A stretch of DNA of 64,000 nt from Chloroflexota bacterium (GTDB taxonomy: Bacteria; Chloroflexota; Limnocylindria; Limnocylindrales; CSP1-4), in NCBI GenBank assembly GCA_004297395.1, contig SCUO01000074.1:20874-84873 (forward strand), in the 5' to 3' direction. This document shows, piece by piece, positions 51,776 to 61,767 of the stretch. How positions within the stretch are numbered: the stretch's first letter is position 1; each line of letters begins with the position of its first letter. Both the position numbers and the translations under genes were made by a program. The notes under the pieces were generated by a model. That model was not told the DNA's origin and did no database searches. It saw nothing but the letters and a program-made list of their open reading frames with translations.

Positions 51776-53740
51776 ATGGCCGATCCCATCCGCTCCACGC
51801 TGCCCGGCTCCGTTGACCTCGCCGCCCCTGACGAGCGGCAGGGCCACGGCCACGCGCCCGGCAGCGTCGCCCGCGACGACCTTCGCGACGTCGCGATCGT
51901 GGCCCACGTCGACCACGGCAAGACCACCCTCGTCGACGCGATGCTCCGCCAGACCGGCACGTTCCGGGCCAACGAAGCCGTCGTGGACCGGGTCATGGAT
52001 TCGATGGACCTGGAGCGGGAGAAGGGGATCACGATCCTCGCCAAGCAGACGACGGTCGACCACGACGGCGTCCGCCTCAACATCGTCGACACGCCGGGCC
52101 ATGCCGACTTCGGCGGCGAGGTCGAGCGCTCGCTCCTCATGGTCGACAGCGTCCTCCTCCTGGTCGACGCGGCCGAGGGACCGCTGCCCCAGACCCGCTA
52201 CGTCCTCCAGAAGGCGATGGCCCGCCGCCTGCCGGTCGTTGTGGCCCTCAACAAGATCGACCGTGGCGACGCCCGCCCGGCCGAGGTCCTCGACGCGGTC
52301 TACGAGCTGTTCATCAACCTCGGCGCCGACGACGACCAGATCGACTTCCCGGTGGTCTACACGAACGCGAAGCTGGGCACGGCGACGCTCGATCTCGCCG
52401 TTCCCGGCACGGACCTCCGGCCGCTCCTCGACCTCCTCGTCCGGGTCACCCCGCCGCCTCGCCACGTGCCCGGCCACCCGCTCCAGCTCCTCGTCACGAA
52501 CCTCTCGGCCAACGACTACGTCGGGCGGATGGCCGTGGGGCGGATCCGGAACGGCGCGATTCGCGTCGGCCAGCGGATCGTCGTCGTCCGCGAGGAGGCA
52601 GACGACACGGCCGGGGCCGTTGAACCGGGCCGGACCGTGACCCTGACAGGGACGGTGACCAGCCTCCAGACGGCCCACGGCATCGAGCGCGTCGACATCG
52701 AGAGCGCCTCGGCCGGCGAGATCGTGTCGGTTGCCGGGCTGCCCGACGTCACGATCGGCGACACGATCACCGACCCGGCCGACCCGCGGCCGCTGCCGCG
52801 CCTGGACGTCGACGCCCCGACCCTCCGGATGACGTTCGGGGTCAATACCTCGCCGCTCGCCGGACGGGAGGGGAAGTACGTCACGTCGCGCCAGATCAAG
52901 GCTCGCCTCGAGCGGGAAGTCCTCGGCAACGTCTCGATCGAGGTCTACCCGACCGAATCGGGCGACACCTTCGAGGTTCGCGGCCGCGGCGAGCTCCAGC
53001 TGGCCGTCCTCATCGAGCAGATGCGCCGCGAAGGCTACGAGGTCACCGTTTCGCGCCCGGAGGTCATCCTGCGCGAGGTCGACGGCCAGGTCCAGGAGCC
53101 GTACGAACGGATCACCATCGACATCCCGCCCGACTACATCGGCGAGGTCCAGGCCGCGATCGCGAACCGCAAGGGCCGCCTGGAGCAGATGACGACCGAT
53201 GCCGACGGGCGGGTCCGGATGGAGTTCGTCCTGCCGGTTCGCGGGCTCATCGGCTACCGCGGCCAGCTCCTCACCGACACCCGCGGCACGGCGCTGCTGC
53301 ACCAGATCGGCGAGGGCTACGGGCCGTGGGCCGGCGAGGTGACCCACCGGACCGCCGGGGTGCTCGTGAGCGACCGGACCGGCACGTCCAATGCCTACGG
53401 CCTGTTCAACCTCCAGGAGCGTTCGGAGCTGTTCATCGGGGCCGGCGTCGAGGTCTACGAGGGCATGATCGTGGGCGAGAACGCCCGGTCCGGCGACATG
53501 GACGTCAACCCGACCAAGGAGAAGAAGCTCACCAACATCCGGACCCACGCCCATGACGAGGCGCTGCGGCTGACGCCGCCCCGACCGATGACCCTCGAAT
53601 CGGCGATCGAGCTCATCGCCGCCGATGAGCTCGTGGAGGTCACGCCATCATCGATCCGGCTCCGGAAGCGGCTGCTGGCCAAGCACGAGCGGGAGCGCGA
53701 GCGCGGCCGCGAGTACGACCGGAGCCGGGCCGAGGCGTAG
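51776..53740 (+). CDS. typA: ribosome-binding GTPase TypA/BipA
   Basis: A 654-residue translational GTPase. G1 is [10 protein letters not shown]2 EKGITI, G3 [13 protein letters not shown]4 NKID. EF-Tu-like domain II, EF-G-like domains III and V, and the BipA-specific C-terminal domain ([35 protein letters not shown]) follow. BipA helps late ribosome assembly and stress adaptation. A 30-residue disordered segment precedes G1. The start is ATG 51776; the 163 nt upstream contain no gene. It converges with the lipoprotein gene on the other strand, with a small CCCC/GGGG hairpin at 53742-53753 between them. Confidence 0.94.
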   Translation: MADPIRSTLPGSVDLAAPDERQGHGHAPGSVARDDLRDVAIVAHVDHGKTTLVDAMLRQTGTFRANEAVVDRVMDSMDLEREKGITILAKQTTVDHDGVRLNIVDTPGHADFGGEVERSLLMVDSVLLLVDAAEGPLPQTRYVLQKAMARRLPVVVALNKIDRGDARPAEVLDAVYELFINLGADDDQIDFPVVYTNAKLGTATLDLAVPGTDLRPLLDLLVRVTPPPRHVPGHPLQLLVTNLSANDYVGRMAVGRIRNGAIRVGQRIVVVREEADDTAGAVEPGRTVTLTGTVTSLQTAHGIERVDIESASAGEIVSVAGLPDVTIGDTITDPADPRPLPRLDVDAPTLRMTFGVNTSPLAGREGKYVTSRQIKARLEREVLGNVSIEVYPTESGDTFEVRGRGELQLAVLIEQMRREGYEVTVSRPEVILREVDGQVQEPYERITIDIPPDYIGEVQAAIANRKGRLEQMTTDADGRVRMEFVLPVRGLIGYRGQLLTDTRGTALLHQIGEGYGPWAGEVTHRTAGVLVSDRTGTSNAYGLFNLQERSELFIGAGVEVYEGMIVGENARSGDMDVNPTKEKKLTNIRTHAHDEALRLTPPRPMTLESAIELIAADELVEVTPSSIRLRKRLLAKHERERERGREYDRSRAEA

Positions 53741-53770
53741 TCCCCTTCCGGGGCGTGGGCGCCTCTGGCG

Positions 53771-54235
53771 CTACTCGCTCGGCGCGCAGGCCGGGACGCG
53801 CTCGGGCTCGACGGCCCCGGTGCTGTCGGGCGCGCCACCCGACGTCGTCATCGACAGGTCCGCCTCGATCACGATCCGGGTGCGACCTTCACCCACGGTC
53901 ACGCTCCGGATGAGGGCGCAGGTATCGGTGTAGAGCTCGATGACGACCGGGTCGGGCTTGCCGTCCTTGATGTCCATCACCTGCTTGGCCGTCTGCAGGA
54001 TGCCGCTCCTGGCCGGGATGAGGAGATCGCGGTCGGGCGTCCCCGCGCTCGCGACGATCACCTTCAGCCGGACCGGGAGATCGCCGGCGTTCCGGACGGC
54101 GATCGAGAACTTCGCCTCGCCGGGAGCGGTCCCGCAGGCGCTGACGATGACGAAGACGAGGCCGAGGGCGATGACCCGCGGCAGCCTTGGATGCGGCCGG
54201 AGCCTGCCGAACGCCCCCGGGACGTTGCGGTGCAC
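53771..54235 (-). CDS. small predicted lipoprotein
   Basis: A 154-residue protein. Basic start (HRNVPGAFGRLRPHPRLPR), hydrophobic stretch (about 21-32) and lipobox VSAC with Cys34. The mature part is a small beta-rich domain (FSIAVRNAGDLPVRLKVIV, RTRIVIEADLSM), with TCALI and a final Cys. No named family is recognised. The start is GTG, with a -10 box 6 nt upstream. It ends 30 nt from the typA stop. Confidence 0.65.
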   Translation of the reverse strand: MHRNVPGAFGRLRPHPRLPRVIALGLVFVIVSACGTAPGEAKFSIAVRNAGDLPVRLKVIVASAGTPDRDLLIPARSGILQTAKQVMDIKDGKPDPVVIELYTDTCALIRSVTVGEGRTRIVIEADLSMTTSGGAPDSTGAVEPERVPACAPSE

Positions 54236-54241
54236 GGCGGG

Positions 54242-54247
54242 AGCCTA
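54242..54247 (-). promoter_or_regulatory. -10 box of the lipoprotein gene, leaderless
   Basis: TAGGCT on the minus strand ends 6 nt before the GTG start. Confidence 0.45.
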
Positions 54248-54337
54248 GCACTCGAATCGCGGCCCCGGAGGGCCTCGGCGCCGCGAATCCAGCGCTCGTG
54301 GTGCGGTGTCGCACCGTGCGAGCGAGCATGTCCGGGG

Positions 54338-54343
54338 TAGAGT
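54338..54343 (+). promoter_or_regulatory. -10 box of the acyltransferase-like gene, leaderless
   Basis: TAGAGT ends 8 nt before the ATG at 54352; it lies after the alternative ATG at 54328, which makes 54352 the better start. Confidence 0.45.
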
Positions 54344-54351
54344 GGCGCCCG

Positions 54352-55503
54352 ATGGAGGCGTCCCGACCGAACGCGCCGACCGCGTTGAACGCCGTGACCG
54401 GCCTGGCCGACCGCGAACGCGTCCGGGCCTTCGACCTCGCCGCCGGGCTCGCCGTCTTCTTCATGATCCTCGTCCACGTCCTGTGGCACTGGGGCGCCCA
54501 GCCCACCTGGACGACCCCGATCGGCGAGGCGATCAGCTACGCAGCCGGCCCGACGGCCGCCCCGGTCTTCGTCTTCCTGATGGGCGCGTCGCTCGGGGCG
54601 GCGCCACGATCCTCCTTTCGATCGCTGGCCGCCCGGGGCCTGTGGCTCGTCTTCCTGGGCTACGTCCTGAACCTCCTTCGTGGCGTGATCCCGGCCTCGC
54701 TGGGCCTGGCGAGCGGCGTCATCACCGAGGAGCAGGTCTATCCGTACACCCTGTGGTGGCTCGGGACGACGGTCGATCTCCATCACATGGTCGGGCTGAC
54801 GCTGGTTGCCATCGCCGCCCTGCGGGTCAGGTCCGAGCCGGGCTGGATCTGGCTGGGCCTGGCTGGCCTGCTGGTCCTGGTCGCCCCGTGGCTCCGGACG
54901 ATCGCGGTCGGGAACCCCGTCCTCGATGCGCCCCTCACCCCGTTCATCGGCTCGGCGCCCAACGTCTACTACGCGGTCGTCCCTTGGCTGGCGTATCCGC
55001 TCGGCGGCGCGGTCTTCGGGGCGATCATCACCCGGGCGGTTGATCGGCCGGCCGTCTTCCGGCGGGCCGCGGTGGTCGGGGCGGTCCTCATCGCGGTCGG
55101 CTGCGGGCTCATCCTCGTGCAGCGACCGGGCTTCGACGTGTACACCTACTGGCGGCAGCCGGCGTCGTTCGCCGTCGCGATCTTCGGGGTGATCCTGGTC
55201 TGGCTCGCCGCATGCGACCTCGTCACCCGCTGGCCGGTGCTCGACCGGCGCCTCGGCATCGTGTACGGCTGGAGCCGGCGGGTCATCGCCATGTACTTCA
55301 GCCACTGGATCATCGTCGGCTGGGGTGTGGGCCTGGTCGGATTCCGGGCCCTGGACCTCGGCGGGGTCCTCGTCGCGATGGTCGCGGCGGTCGTTGCCAC
55401 GAGCTACCTGTCGCGCTACGCGGTCAAGCTCGAGAGCAGCTGGTGGCGTCGAACGCCCAGCGAGGACGATCGCAGCGGCGTCCGGGAGGCGAGGGTCGCC
55501 TGA
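54352..55503 (+). CDS. multi-pass membrane acyltransferase-like protein (DUF1624/YeiB-like)
   Basis: A 383-residue membrane protein with about ten helices. It starts with RVRAFDLAAGLAVFFMILVH followed by LWHW, the motif of DUF1624/heparan-alpha-glucosaminide N-acetyltransferase-like and YeiB proteins (R-x-x-x-x-D-x-x-R/A-G with the H of the active site). FLMGASLGAAP, LGYVLNLLRG and, late, IAMYFSHWIIVGW are other matching positions. Such proteins move acyl groups across the membrane onto sugars or lipids; no substrate is suggested by neighbours. The tail (about 360-383) is basic and soluble. Confidence 0.75.
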   Translation: MEASRPNAPTALNAVTGLADRERVRAFDLAAGLAVFFMILVHVLWHWGAQPTWTTPIGEAISYAAGPTAAPVFVFLMGASLGAAPRSSFRSLAARGLWLVFLGYVLNLLRGVIPASLGLASGVITEEQVYPYTLWWLGTTVDLHHMVGLTLVAIAALRVRSEPGWIWLGLAGLLVLVAPWLRTIAVGNPVLDAPLTPFIGSAPNVYYAVVPWLAYPLGGAVFGAIITRAVDRPAVFRRAAVVGAVLIAVGCGLILVQRPGFDVYTYWRQPASFAVAIFGVILVWLAACDLVTRWPVLDRRLGIVYGWSRRVIAMYFSHWIIVGWGVGLVGFRALDLGGVLVAMVAAVVATSYLSRYAVKLESSWWRRTPSEDDRSGVREARVA

Positions 55504-55876
55504 TCCGGGACGTGCGGCCGCCACCAGGGCGGACGGCGGGCAGGTCGGCACTCCTCGCCGCGGCGGCGTCCTGTCGCTCGCCGGCTGCGCCCCCGTCGAT
55601 CGCTGACCGAGATTTCGATCATCCGACGAAGCTCGCGCCCGCCGAGTGGCGAGTCACGGACCCTGGGCGTCGGTTGCCCGAAATCTCCGTCGCGCGACGG
55701 CCGAAGCCGCTACCGCGGGGAGGCCGCCCAGCCTCCTTCGTCGGATGTGGGAATAACGCGACAGACGGCGAGGACGGCCACCTCCGCAGGTGCAACAAAC
55801 GGGCGTTTGCGTGGACGAGTCCGCCGCGGTGAACGAGGCCCCGGTCAGCTGACGCGGGGACGAGGTCGGTCGGGCC
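55504..55876 (+). other. 373-nt intergenic region with interleaved inverted repeats
   Basis: No gene is supported here. Two perfect inverted repeats interleave: 9 nt GAGATTTCG (55609-55617) with CGAAATCTC (55679-55687), and 12 nt CATCCGACGAAG (55620-55631) with CTTCGTCGGATG (55736-55747). The order a-b-a'-b' is a pseudoknot topology if transcribed. The region ends at the iscS promoter. Confidence 0.6.
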
Positions 55877-55882
55877 TACAAT
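55877..55882 (+). promoter_or_regulatory. -10 box of iscS, leaderless
   Basis: TACAAT ends 7 nt before the ATG at 55890. Confidence 0.55.
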
Positions 55883-55889
55883 CGACCCG

Positions 55890-57146
55890 ATGCCGATCTA
55901 CCTCGACCACGCCGCAACGACGCCCCTCCGGCCCGAGGCCCTCGAGGCCATGCTCCCGTACCTCGGTGCCGAGTTCGGGAACCCGAGCTCGCCCCACGCC
56001 TGGGGACGCCGGGCCCGGGCGGCACTCGACGAGGCCCACGAGCGAATTGCGGCTGCGCTCGGCTGCGGGCCCCGCGAGATCGTCCTCACGAGCGGCGGCA
56101 CGGAGTCGCTCAACCTCGCCCTCAAGGGCGCCGCCTGGGCCGGCAAGGCCAGGGGTCATCGAATCCTCACCACGCGGGTCGAGCATCACGCCGTGCTCCA
56201 CCCGCTCCAGCACCTCGAGAAGTTCGGCTTCGAGGTCGTCGAGCTGCCGGTCGACCGATACGGCCGGATCGACCCGGACGACGTCGAGGCCGCGCTGACC
56301 GACCGGACGATCCTCGTCGCCATCGGCCATGCCAACAACGAGGTCGGCACGGTCCAGCCGATCGCCGAGATCGTGCGGCGCGTCCGGGCGAGCGGACCCC
56401 GGGGCTGCCTCGTGGCGGTCGATGCGGTCGCCTCGGCGCCGTATCTCAGGGTCGAGGTCGACGAGCTCGGGGCCGACCTCGTCGCGATTGCCGGCCACAA
56501 GCTCGAGGGCCCCAAGGGCATCGGTGCGCTGTACGTCCGGGCGGGAACCCACATCCTCGGCCAGCAGCACGGCGGGACCCAGGAGCGCCACCGGCGAGCG
56601 GGCACGGAGGACGTGGCCGGGGCGGTCGGGATGGGGGTCGCCGTCCAGCTGGCCGTCGCCGAGCGCGAGGCGACGGCGCGGCGCCTCCGGCGGGCCCGCG
56701 ACCGCCTGGTCTCGGCCCTGACCGGGATGGCCGGGGTCGAGCTCACCGGCCACCCCCGGGACCGGCTCCCGGGCCTCGTCTCGATCGTCGTCCGCGACGT
56801 CGAGGGCGCGTCGGTGGTCGTGAAGCTCGATCTCGAGGGTGTCGCTGCGTCCGTGGGGTCGGCCTGCACCACCGGCTCGGCCGAGCCGTCCCACGTCCTG
56901 ACCGCGATGGGCTATCCCGAGGACGAGGCCCGCGGCGCGCTGCGCTTCTCGTTGGGTCGCACCACGGCCGACGCGGACATCGATACGGTCCTGGAGGTCG
57001 TCCCGCGGATCGTCGCCGGCGCACGGGCCGCGGCGGCGGCGATCGCCGCCGAGCGGAGGGCCCTCGCGCCGGCCACGGCGACAGCCACGGCCACCGCCGG
57101 CGCTCCCGATCGATTCCCCGGCCCGGGCTCGGTGGTCGCCGGGTGA
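55890..57146 (+). CDS. iscS: cysteine desulfurase (IscS/NifS family)
   Basis: A 418-residue PLP enzyme that takes sulfur from cysteine for Fe-S clusters and tRNA thiolation. The start [20 protein letters not shown], the [10 protein letters not shown] segment, PLP Lys204 in [10 protein letters not shown], and the sulfur-carrying Cys326 in [12 protein letters not shown] (usual SACTSGS) are present. The tail after about 380 is Ala-rich. The mnmA start overlaps its stop by 4 nt, so it most likely supplies sulfur to MnmA. No IscU or IscR gene is in the window. Confidence 0.93.
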   Translation: MPIYLDHAATTPLRPEALEAMLPYLGAEFGNPSSPHAWGRRARAALDEAHERIAAALGCGPREIVLTSGGTESLNLALKGAAWAGKARGHRILTTRVEHHAVLHPLQHLEKFGFEVVELPVDRYGRIDPDDVEAALTDRTILVAIGHANNEVGTVQPIAEIVRRVRASGPRGCLVAVDAVASAPYLRVEVDELGADLVAIAGHKLEGPKGIGALYVRAGTHILGQQHGGTQERHRRAGTEDVAGAVGMGVAVQLAVAEREATARRLRRARDRLVSALTGMAGVELTGHPRDRLPGLVSIVVRDVEGASVVVKLDLEGVAASVGSACTTGSAEPSHVLTAMGYPEDEARGALRFSLGRTTADADIDTVLEVVPRIVAGARAAAAAIAAERRALAPATATATATAGAPDRFPGPGSVVAG

Positions 57147-58354
57147 GCGGTCCGGGCCGCGTCCTGGTGGCGATGTCCGGTGGGGTCGACTCCTCGGTCG
57201 CGGCCGCGCTCCTGGCCCGGGAGGGCCACCAGGTCGTGGGCGTCTGGATGCGTCTCCACGACGTGGCGGACACGATCTCGGAGTTCAAGAAGAGCTGCTG
57301 CTCGCTGGACGCGGCGGAGGACGCCCGGCGCGTTGCCGCCCAGCTCGACATCCCGTTCTACGTCATGAACCTCGAGCGCGAGTTCGATGCGGGCGTCCTT
57401 TCGCCGTTCGTGGCCGCCTACCTGGAAGGCACAACGCCCAGCCCGTGCGTCGACTGCAATACCACCGTCAAGTTCGGGGCGCTGCTCGGCCGGGCTCGCC
57501 ACCTCTACGACTGCGAGGCGGTCGCGACCGGGCACTATGCCCGCAGGGTCGTGGGAGCGGACGGCCGGGCGCGGCTCCTCCGGGCGCGTGACGAGGACAA
57601 GGACCAGACGTACTTCCTGTATGGCCTCCGGCAGGACCAGCTCCGCGACGCGCGGTTCCCGCTCGGGGAGCTGACGAAGCCCGAGGTTCGCGCGGTCGCA
57701 CGCGACCTGGGCCTCGCGACGGCCGACAAGCCCGAGAGCCAGGGCATCTGCTTCATCCCCGACGGCGACGTCCGGGGTGCGCTCCAGGCGCGGGCCGGCT
57801 GGACGCCGGAACCGGGGCCGGTCCTCGATGCCGACGGGGCGAGAGTGGGGGACCACGGCGGGGCCGCCGGCTACACGCCCGGGCAGCGCCAGGGCCTGGG
57901 GATCGCCCTTGGAGCGCCGCGGTACGTGTCGCGGGTCGATCCGGTCACGAACACGATCACCCTCGGCCGGCGCGAGGACCTCGAGACGACGTCGTTCACG
58001 ATCGACGACGTCGGGTTCATCGACGACGCCGCGCCCAGCACCCGGTCGGGGGGCTTCCGCGCCGCCGTCAGGATTCGTCACCGGGCCGTCCCGATCGGGG
58101 CGACCATCCGGCCGGACGAGGGCGGGCAGCCCGACCGGGGCGGGCGCTGGCTGGTGGAGACGGACGAACCGGTCTGGGCGATCGCCCCTGGCCAGGCCGC
58201 TGTCCTCTATGACGGCGAGGCCTGCCTCGGCGGCGGCCGGATCGCGCGCGTGGCCCACCCTGCCACCCGCCCGGCGACGTCGGCCGACCGCGCGGCAATG
58301 TCGACCGATCGCCCCGGGACCAAGCCCCGGCGGGACCGGGTGCCCGTGGCGTGA
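57143..58354 (+). CDS. mnmA: tRNA 2-thiouridylase MnmA
   Basis: A 403-residue ATP-dependent enzyme that thiolates U34 of tRNA Lys/Glu/Gln. The PP-loop is SGGVDSS (12-18). The catalytic cysteines are those of PCVDCN and GICFIP, as in E. coli Mnm[15 protein letters not shown] and GQRQGLGI are family strings. A 20-residue segment in the beta-barrel part (about 330) and the Arg/Pro-rich last 30 residues are extra. GTG start overlaps iscS; its stop overlaps the next gene (GTGA). Confidence 0.93.
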   Translation: MSGPGRVLVAMSGGVDSSVAAALLAREGHQVVGVWMRLHDVADTISEFKKSCCSLDAAEDARRVAAQLDIPFYVMNLEREFDAGVLSPFVAAYLEGTTPSPCVDCNTTVKFGALLGRARHLYDCEAVATGHYARRVVGADGRARLLRARDEDKDQTYFLYGLRQDQLRDARFPLGELTKPEVRAVARDLGLATADKPESQGICFIPDGDVRGALQARAGWTPEPGPVLDADGARVGDHGGAAGYTPGQRQGLGIALGAPRYVSRVDPVTNTITLGRREDLETTSFTIDDVGFIDDAAPSTRSGGFRAAVRIRHRAVPIGATIRPDEGGQPDRGGRWLVETDEPVWAIAPGQAAVLYDGEACLGGGRIARVAHPATRPATSADRAAMSTDRPGTKPRRDRVPVA

Positions 58355-58674
58355 CGCTTGGACCGGCGCCGGTCCTGGCGCTCCTGGTCGGCATCTTCCA
58401 CGTGTCGATCTACGTGCTCATCCGGGGTCGGGCGGAGCAGCGCGTCCCGATCCTGATCCTCGCCGCGTTCCTGGGCGCCTGGGCCGGTGACGGCCTCGCG
58501 GGCCGCCTCGGCGGCGACCCGCTCAGGATCGGCGACTTCCATCTCATCGGCGCCTCGCTGTGCGCCTGGGTCGGGATCGCGGTGGTCGCGATCGTCGCCG
58601 TCCTCGGCCCGCGCGATGGCACGCGTACGCCCGACGCCCATCCCGGTGGTGGGACGCGCGATACTGCAGCCTGA
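58351..58674 (+). CDS. small membrane protein, unknown function
   Basis: A 107-residue protein with three hydrophobic segments (about 5-25, 33-50, 63-85), the second containing [19 protein letters not shown] and the third [21 protein letters not shown]; the last 20 residues are polar. No family recognised. The GTG start overlaps the mnmA stop, and the next ATG comes 1 nt after its own stop, so it belongs to the iscS-mnmA transcript. Confidence 0.6.
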   Translation: MTLGPAPVLALLVGIFHVSIYVLIRGRAEQRVPILILAAFLGAWAGDGLAGRLGGDPLRIGDFHLIGASLCAWVGIAVVAIVAVLGPRDGTRTPDAHPGGGTRDTAA

Positions 58675-58675
58675 C

Positions 58676-58900
58676 ATGGTCATGCGCCAGGCTCGCGCCG
58701 CCCTCGAGAAGGCCACCGGCCGGCGACCGCCTGGGGCCGGAGAGCCGGGCGGCCCGGATCCGTCGCAATTCATGCGGGGCGTGGCGATCGGCGCCCTGGT
58801 GGGCGCTGCCATCGCCGGCTCGACGCTCTGGCAGCGTCGCCGCCTCCGTGGCCGGATCCGGCGCGAGTTCCGCGAAGAAGGCGGCTCGAGCAAGGCCTGA
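58676..58900 (+). CDS. small membrane-associated protein, YtxH-like size
   Basis: A 74-residue protein: an N-terminal charged helix (MVMRQARAALEKATGRR), a Pro/Gly turn, one hydrophobic segment (RGVAIGALVGAAIAGSTLW, about 38-56) and a basic tail (RRRLRGRIRREFREE). A single short membrane helix followed by Arg-rich residues recalls small YtxH-type proteins, but similarity is not claimed. ATG 58676 starts 1 nt after the previous stop. Confidence 0.55.
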   Translation: MVMRQARAALEKATGRRPPGAGEPGGPDPSQFMRGVAIGALVGAAIAGSTLWQRRRLRGRIRREFREEGGSSKA

Positions 58901-58948
58901 GGCGGCCTCGGCCTGACCGGGCGGCCCGGCGGGGAGGCCTGCCTCGGC

Positions 58949-58954
58949 TACCAT
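58949..58954 (+). promoter_or_regulatory. -10 box of alaS, leaderless
   Basis: TACCAT ends 8 nt before the ATG at 58963. Confidence 0.5.
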
Positions 58955-58962
58955 TCAGGCCG

Positions 58963-61767
58963 ATGGCCATCCCCACCTTCGAGCGCGATCCCCGGATCGC
59001 GCCGTTGCCTGCCGCCGAGATCCGGCGCCGCTTCGTCGAGTTCTTCGCCGAGCGCGGCCACGCCGTCGTGCCCAGCGCCAGCCTGGTCCCGGGCGGCGAC
59101 CAGACGCTCCTGTTCACCAACTCGGGGATGGTCCAGTTCAAGGACGCCCTCACCGGGGCCGAGCAGCGCAGCTACAACCGCGCCGTCGACTACCAGCGCT
59201 GCCTCCGGGTCGCCGGCAAGCACAACGACTTCGAGGAGGTGGGCCGAACCCCCCGCCATCACACCTTCTTCGAGATGCTCGGCAACTTCAGCTTCGGCGA
59301 CTACTTCAAGCTCGATGCGATCCGGTTCGCCTGGGCCTTCCTGACCCGCGACCTCGGCATCCCCGGCGACCGCCTCGCCGCGACCGTCTACTCGACCGAC
59401 GACGACGCCTACGCGATCTGGCGCGACGAGATCGGCCTCCCGCCGGAGCGGATCGCCCGCTGGGGTGATTTCCCCAACGGTGACGAGAAGAACTGGTGGC
59501 GGATGGCCGATATCGGCCCGTGCGGGCCGTGCTCCGAGATCCACTACGACCGGGGCGCCGAGTTCTCCGAGGGCGACTTCTGCGTCCCCGACCACTCGGA
59601 GCATTGTCCCCGCTGGCTCGAGATCTGGAACCTCGTCTTCATGCAGTACGAGCTCCACCCGGACCGGAGCCTCACGCCACTGCCGGCCCCCGGCGTCGAC
59701 ACCGGCATGGGCCTCGAGCGCCTGGCCAGCGTCGTCCAGCAGGTCCCGTCCAACTACGACACCGACCTGTTCACCCCGATCCACGCTCGCCTCCGCGAGC
59801 TCCTCGGCCACGATCCGGACGGCTTCGAGGCCGAGCGGTTCAGCTACCAGGTCATCGCCGATCACTCCCGAGCAGCCGCATTCCTCATCGGCGACGGGGT
59901 TCTGCCCTCGAACGAGGGCCGTGGCTACGTCCTGCGCCGGATCGTCCGGCGCGCGGTCCGGCACGGCCGGCTCCTGGGCCGCCGCGAGCCGTTCCTGGCC
60001 GAGACCGCGGCGGTGGTCATCGAGACCATGGCTCAGGCCTACCCGCACCTCGAGGAGCGGCGGACCGAGATCCTCGGCGCGATCGCCCGCGAGGAGGCCC
60101 AGTTCGTCCGGACGCTCCAGGCTGGCACGGACATCCTCGAGGAGGCGCTCATCCCGCTGACCTCGAACGAGCGGGTGGTCGGACAGCGGCCCGAAGACCT
60201 CGGCCCGGATGTTCCCAGGCTCCCCGGCGAGGTCGCCTTCAAGCTCCACGACACGTTCGGCTTCCCGATCGACCTGACGGTCGAGCTGGCGGCCGAGTAC
60301 GGCGTCGGCGTCGATCGCGAAGGCTTCGAAGGGGCGCTCGCCGAGCAGCGCGACCGCTCGCGCAGCGGCAAGAAGGCCGAGCTGGCCCGCCACGCCGAGT
60401 TGGCCTCGCTCTACCAGTCGATCCAGGGCCGCTCGGGCGACACCGAGTTCCTGGGCTACGAGACGACGACCGTGCCGGACGCCAGGGTCGTGGCCATCCT
60501 CCGCGACGGGGTTGAGTACGAGACGCTCGAGGCGAAGGCCGACGAGGAGCTCCGGACCGAGGCCTCGGCCGCGGCCGAGGTGATCCTCGACCGGACGCCG
60601 TTCTACGGCGAGGGCGGCGGCCAGATCGGGGATCGCGGGGTGCTCCGGGCGGGCGGCGCCGGCGGGACCATCGTCTTCGAGGTCGAGGACACCCAGAAGC
60701 CGGTCGGGGGCCTGTTCGTCCATCGAGGCGCGCTCAAGGGCCGACTGGCGGTCGGCGAGACCGTCTCGGCGGAGGTCGACGCCGAGCGGCGGGCCCACAC
60801 GATGCGCAATCACACCGGCACGCACCTCCTCCATCGGGCGCTCCGGAACGTGGTCGGCGACCGCGCCCGCCAGGCCGGCTCGCTGGTCACGCCCGACTAC
60901 CTCCGCTTCGACTACCCGCTCGACCGGGCGCTGACCGACGACGAGGTGCGGGCCATCGAGGACGAGGTCCGGCGCATCATCCGCGAGGACCGGCCCGTCT
61001 CCATCGTGTTCATGGGCATGCAGGACGCCATCAATGCCGGCGCGGACGCCTTCTTCGACGAGAAGTACGGCGAGACCGTCCGCACCATCCGGGTCGAGGA
61101 CTACAGCTTCGAGCTGTGCGGCGGGACCCACTGCCGGGCGTCCGGGCAGATCGGGTCGTTCGTCATCACCTCGGACCGGAGCATCGGCTCGGGGATGCGC
61201 CGGATCGAGGCGCTGACCGGCGCGGGGGCGGACGCTCATCTCCGAACGCGGTCCGAGGTCCTCGAGGGCCTGCTCGCGACCCTGGCGGCCCAGACCGTTG
61301 ACCAGATCCCGTCACGGGTCGCGGCCCTCCAGGACGAGCTTCGCGAGGCGAAGCGTCGCCTGAAGGCGGGTGCCGGCAGCGGCGGGATCCCGAAGGCCGG
61401 CGAGATCGCCGCGCGAGCCACGGAGGTCGCCCCCGGGGTCCGGCTGGCGGCGCTCGCCGCGCCGTTCGAGTCGATGGATGCCCTGAAGCGGGTCGCCAAG
61501 GACGTGACCGCGGCGCTGGGGAGCGGCGTCGTCGCCCTGGCCCTTGACGCCGACGAGCCGCAGCTGTTCGTGACCGTCTCGGATGACCTCGTGGCGCGCG
61601 GCATCGCGGCCGGTGACCTCGTGCGGGCGGCGATGCCGGCCGTCGACGGCAAGGGCGGCGGCCGCCCCGAGATGGCCCAGGGCAAGGGCACCCGCCGCGA
61701 CGGCCTGGTCGAGGCCATGACGGCGCTCGAGGCCGCGCTCCGGGCCGCCACCGGCGAGGGCCGATGA
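58963..61767 (+). CDS. alaS: alanyl-tRNA synthetase
   Basis: A 934-residue class II synthetase with editing domain. Catalytic core: RRRFVEFFAERGHAVVPSAS, FTNSGMVQFK, HHTFFEMLGNFSFGDYFK and GPCGPCSEIHYD. The editing site is HTGTHLLHRAL with the later CGGTHCRASGQIG, together the two His and Cys-His zinc ligands. The C-terminal DHHA1 region ends in RPEMAQGKG, the family's GGRPxxAQGxG motif. An Arg-rich junction and about 20 extra residues lie at the start of the editing part. Its stop overlaps the next gene (ATGA). Confidence 0.95.
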   Translation: MAIPTFERDPRIAPLPAAEIRRRFVEFFAERGHAVVPSASLVPGGDQTLLFTNSGMVQFKDALTGAEQRSYNRAVDYQRCLRVAGKHNDFEEVGRTPRHHTFFEMLGNFSFGDYFKLDAIRFAWAFLTRDLGIPGDRLAATVYSTDDDAYAIWRDEIGLPPERIARWGDFPNGDEKNWWRMADIGPCGPCSEIHYDRGAEFSEGDFCVPDHSEHCPRWLEIWNLVFMQYELHPDRSLTPLPAPGVDTGMGLERLASVVQQVPSNYDTDLFTPIHARLRELLGHDPDGFEAERFSYQVIADHSRAAAFLIGDGVLPSNEGRGYVLRRIVRRAVRHGRLLGRREPFLAETAAVVIETMAQAYPHLEERRTEILGAIAREEAQFVRTLQAGTDILEEALIPLTSNERVVGQRPEDLGPDVPRLPGEVAFKLHDTFGFPIDLTVELAAEYGVGVDREGFEGALAEQRDRSRSGKKAELARHAELASLYQSIQGRSGDTEFLGYETTTVPDARVVAILRDGVEYETLEAKADEELRTEASAAAEVILDRTPFYGEGGGQIGDRGVLRAGGAGGTIVFEVEDTQKPVGGLFVHRGALKGRLAVGETVSAEVDAERRAHTMRNHTGTHLLHRALRNVVGDRARQAGSLVTPDYLRFDYPLDRALTDDEVRAIEDEVRRIIREDRPVSIVFMGMQDAINAGADAFFDEKYGETVRTIRVEDYSFELCGGTHCRASGQIGSFVITSDRSIGSGMRRIEALTGAGADAHLRTRSEVLEGLLATLAAQTVDQIPSRVAALQDELREAKRRLKAGAGSGGIPKAGEIAARATEVAPGVRLAALAAPFESMDALKRVAKDVTAALGSGVVALALDADEPQLFVTVSDDLVARGIAAGDLVRAAMPAVDGKGGGRPEMAQGKGTRRDGLVEAMTALEAALRAATGEGR

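Noticed and set aside
54187..54351. N-terminal extension of the acyltransferase-like protein to 54187.
   Set aside because: It would run into the divergent lipoprotein gene and through both -10 boxes; its translation is Arg/Pro/Cys-rich and unlike the family start.
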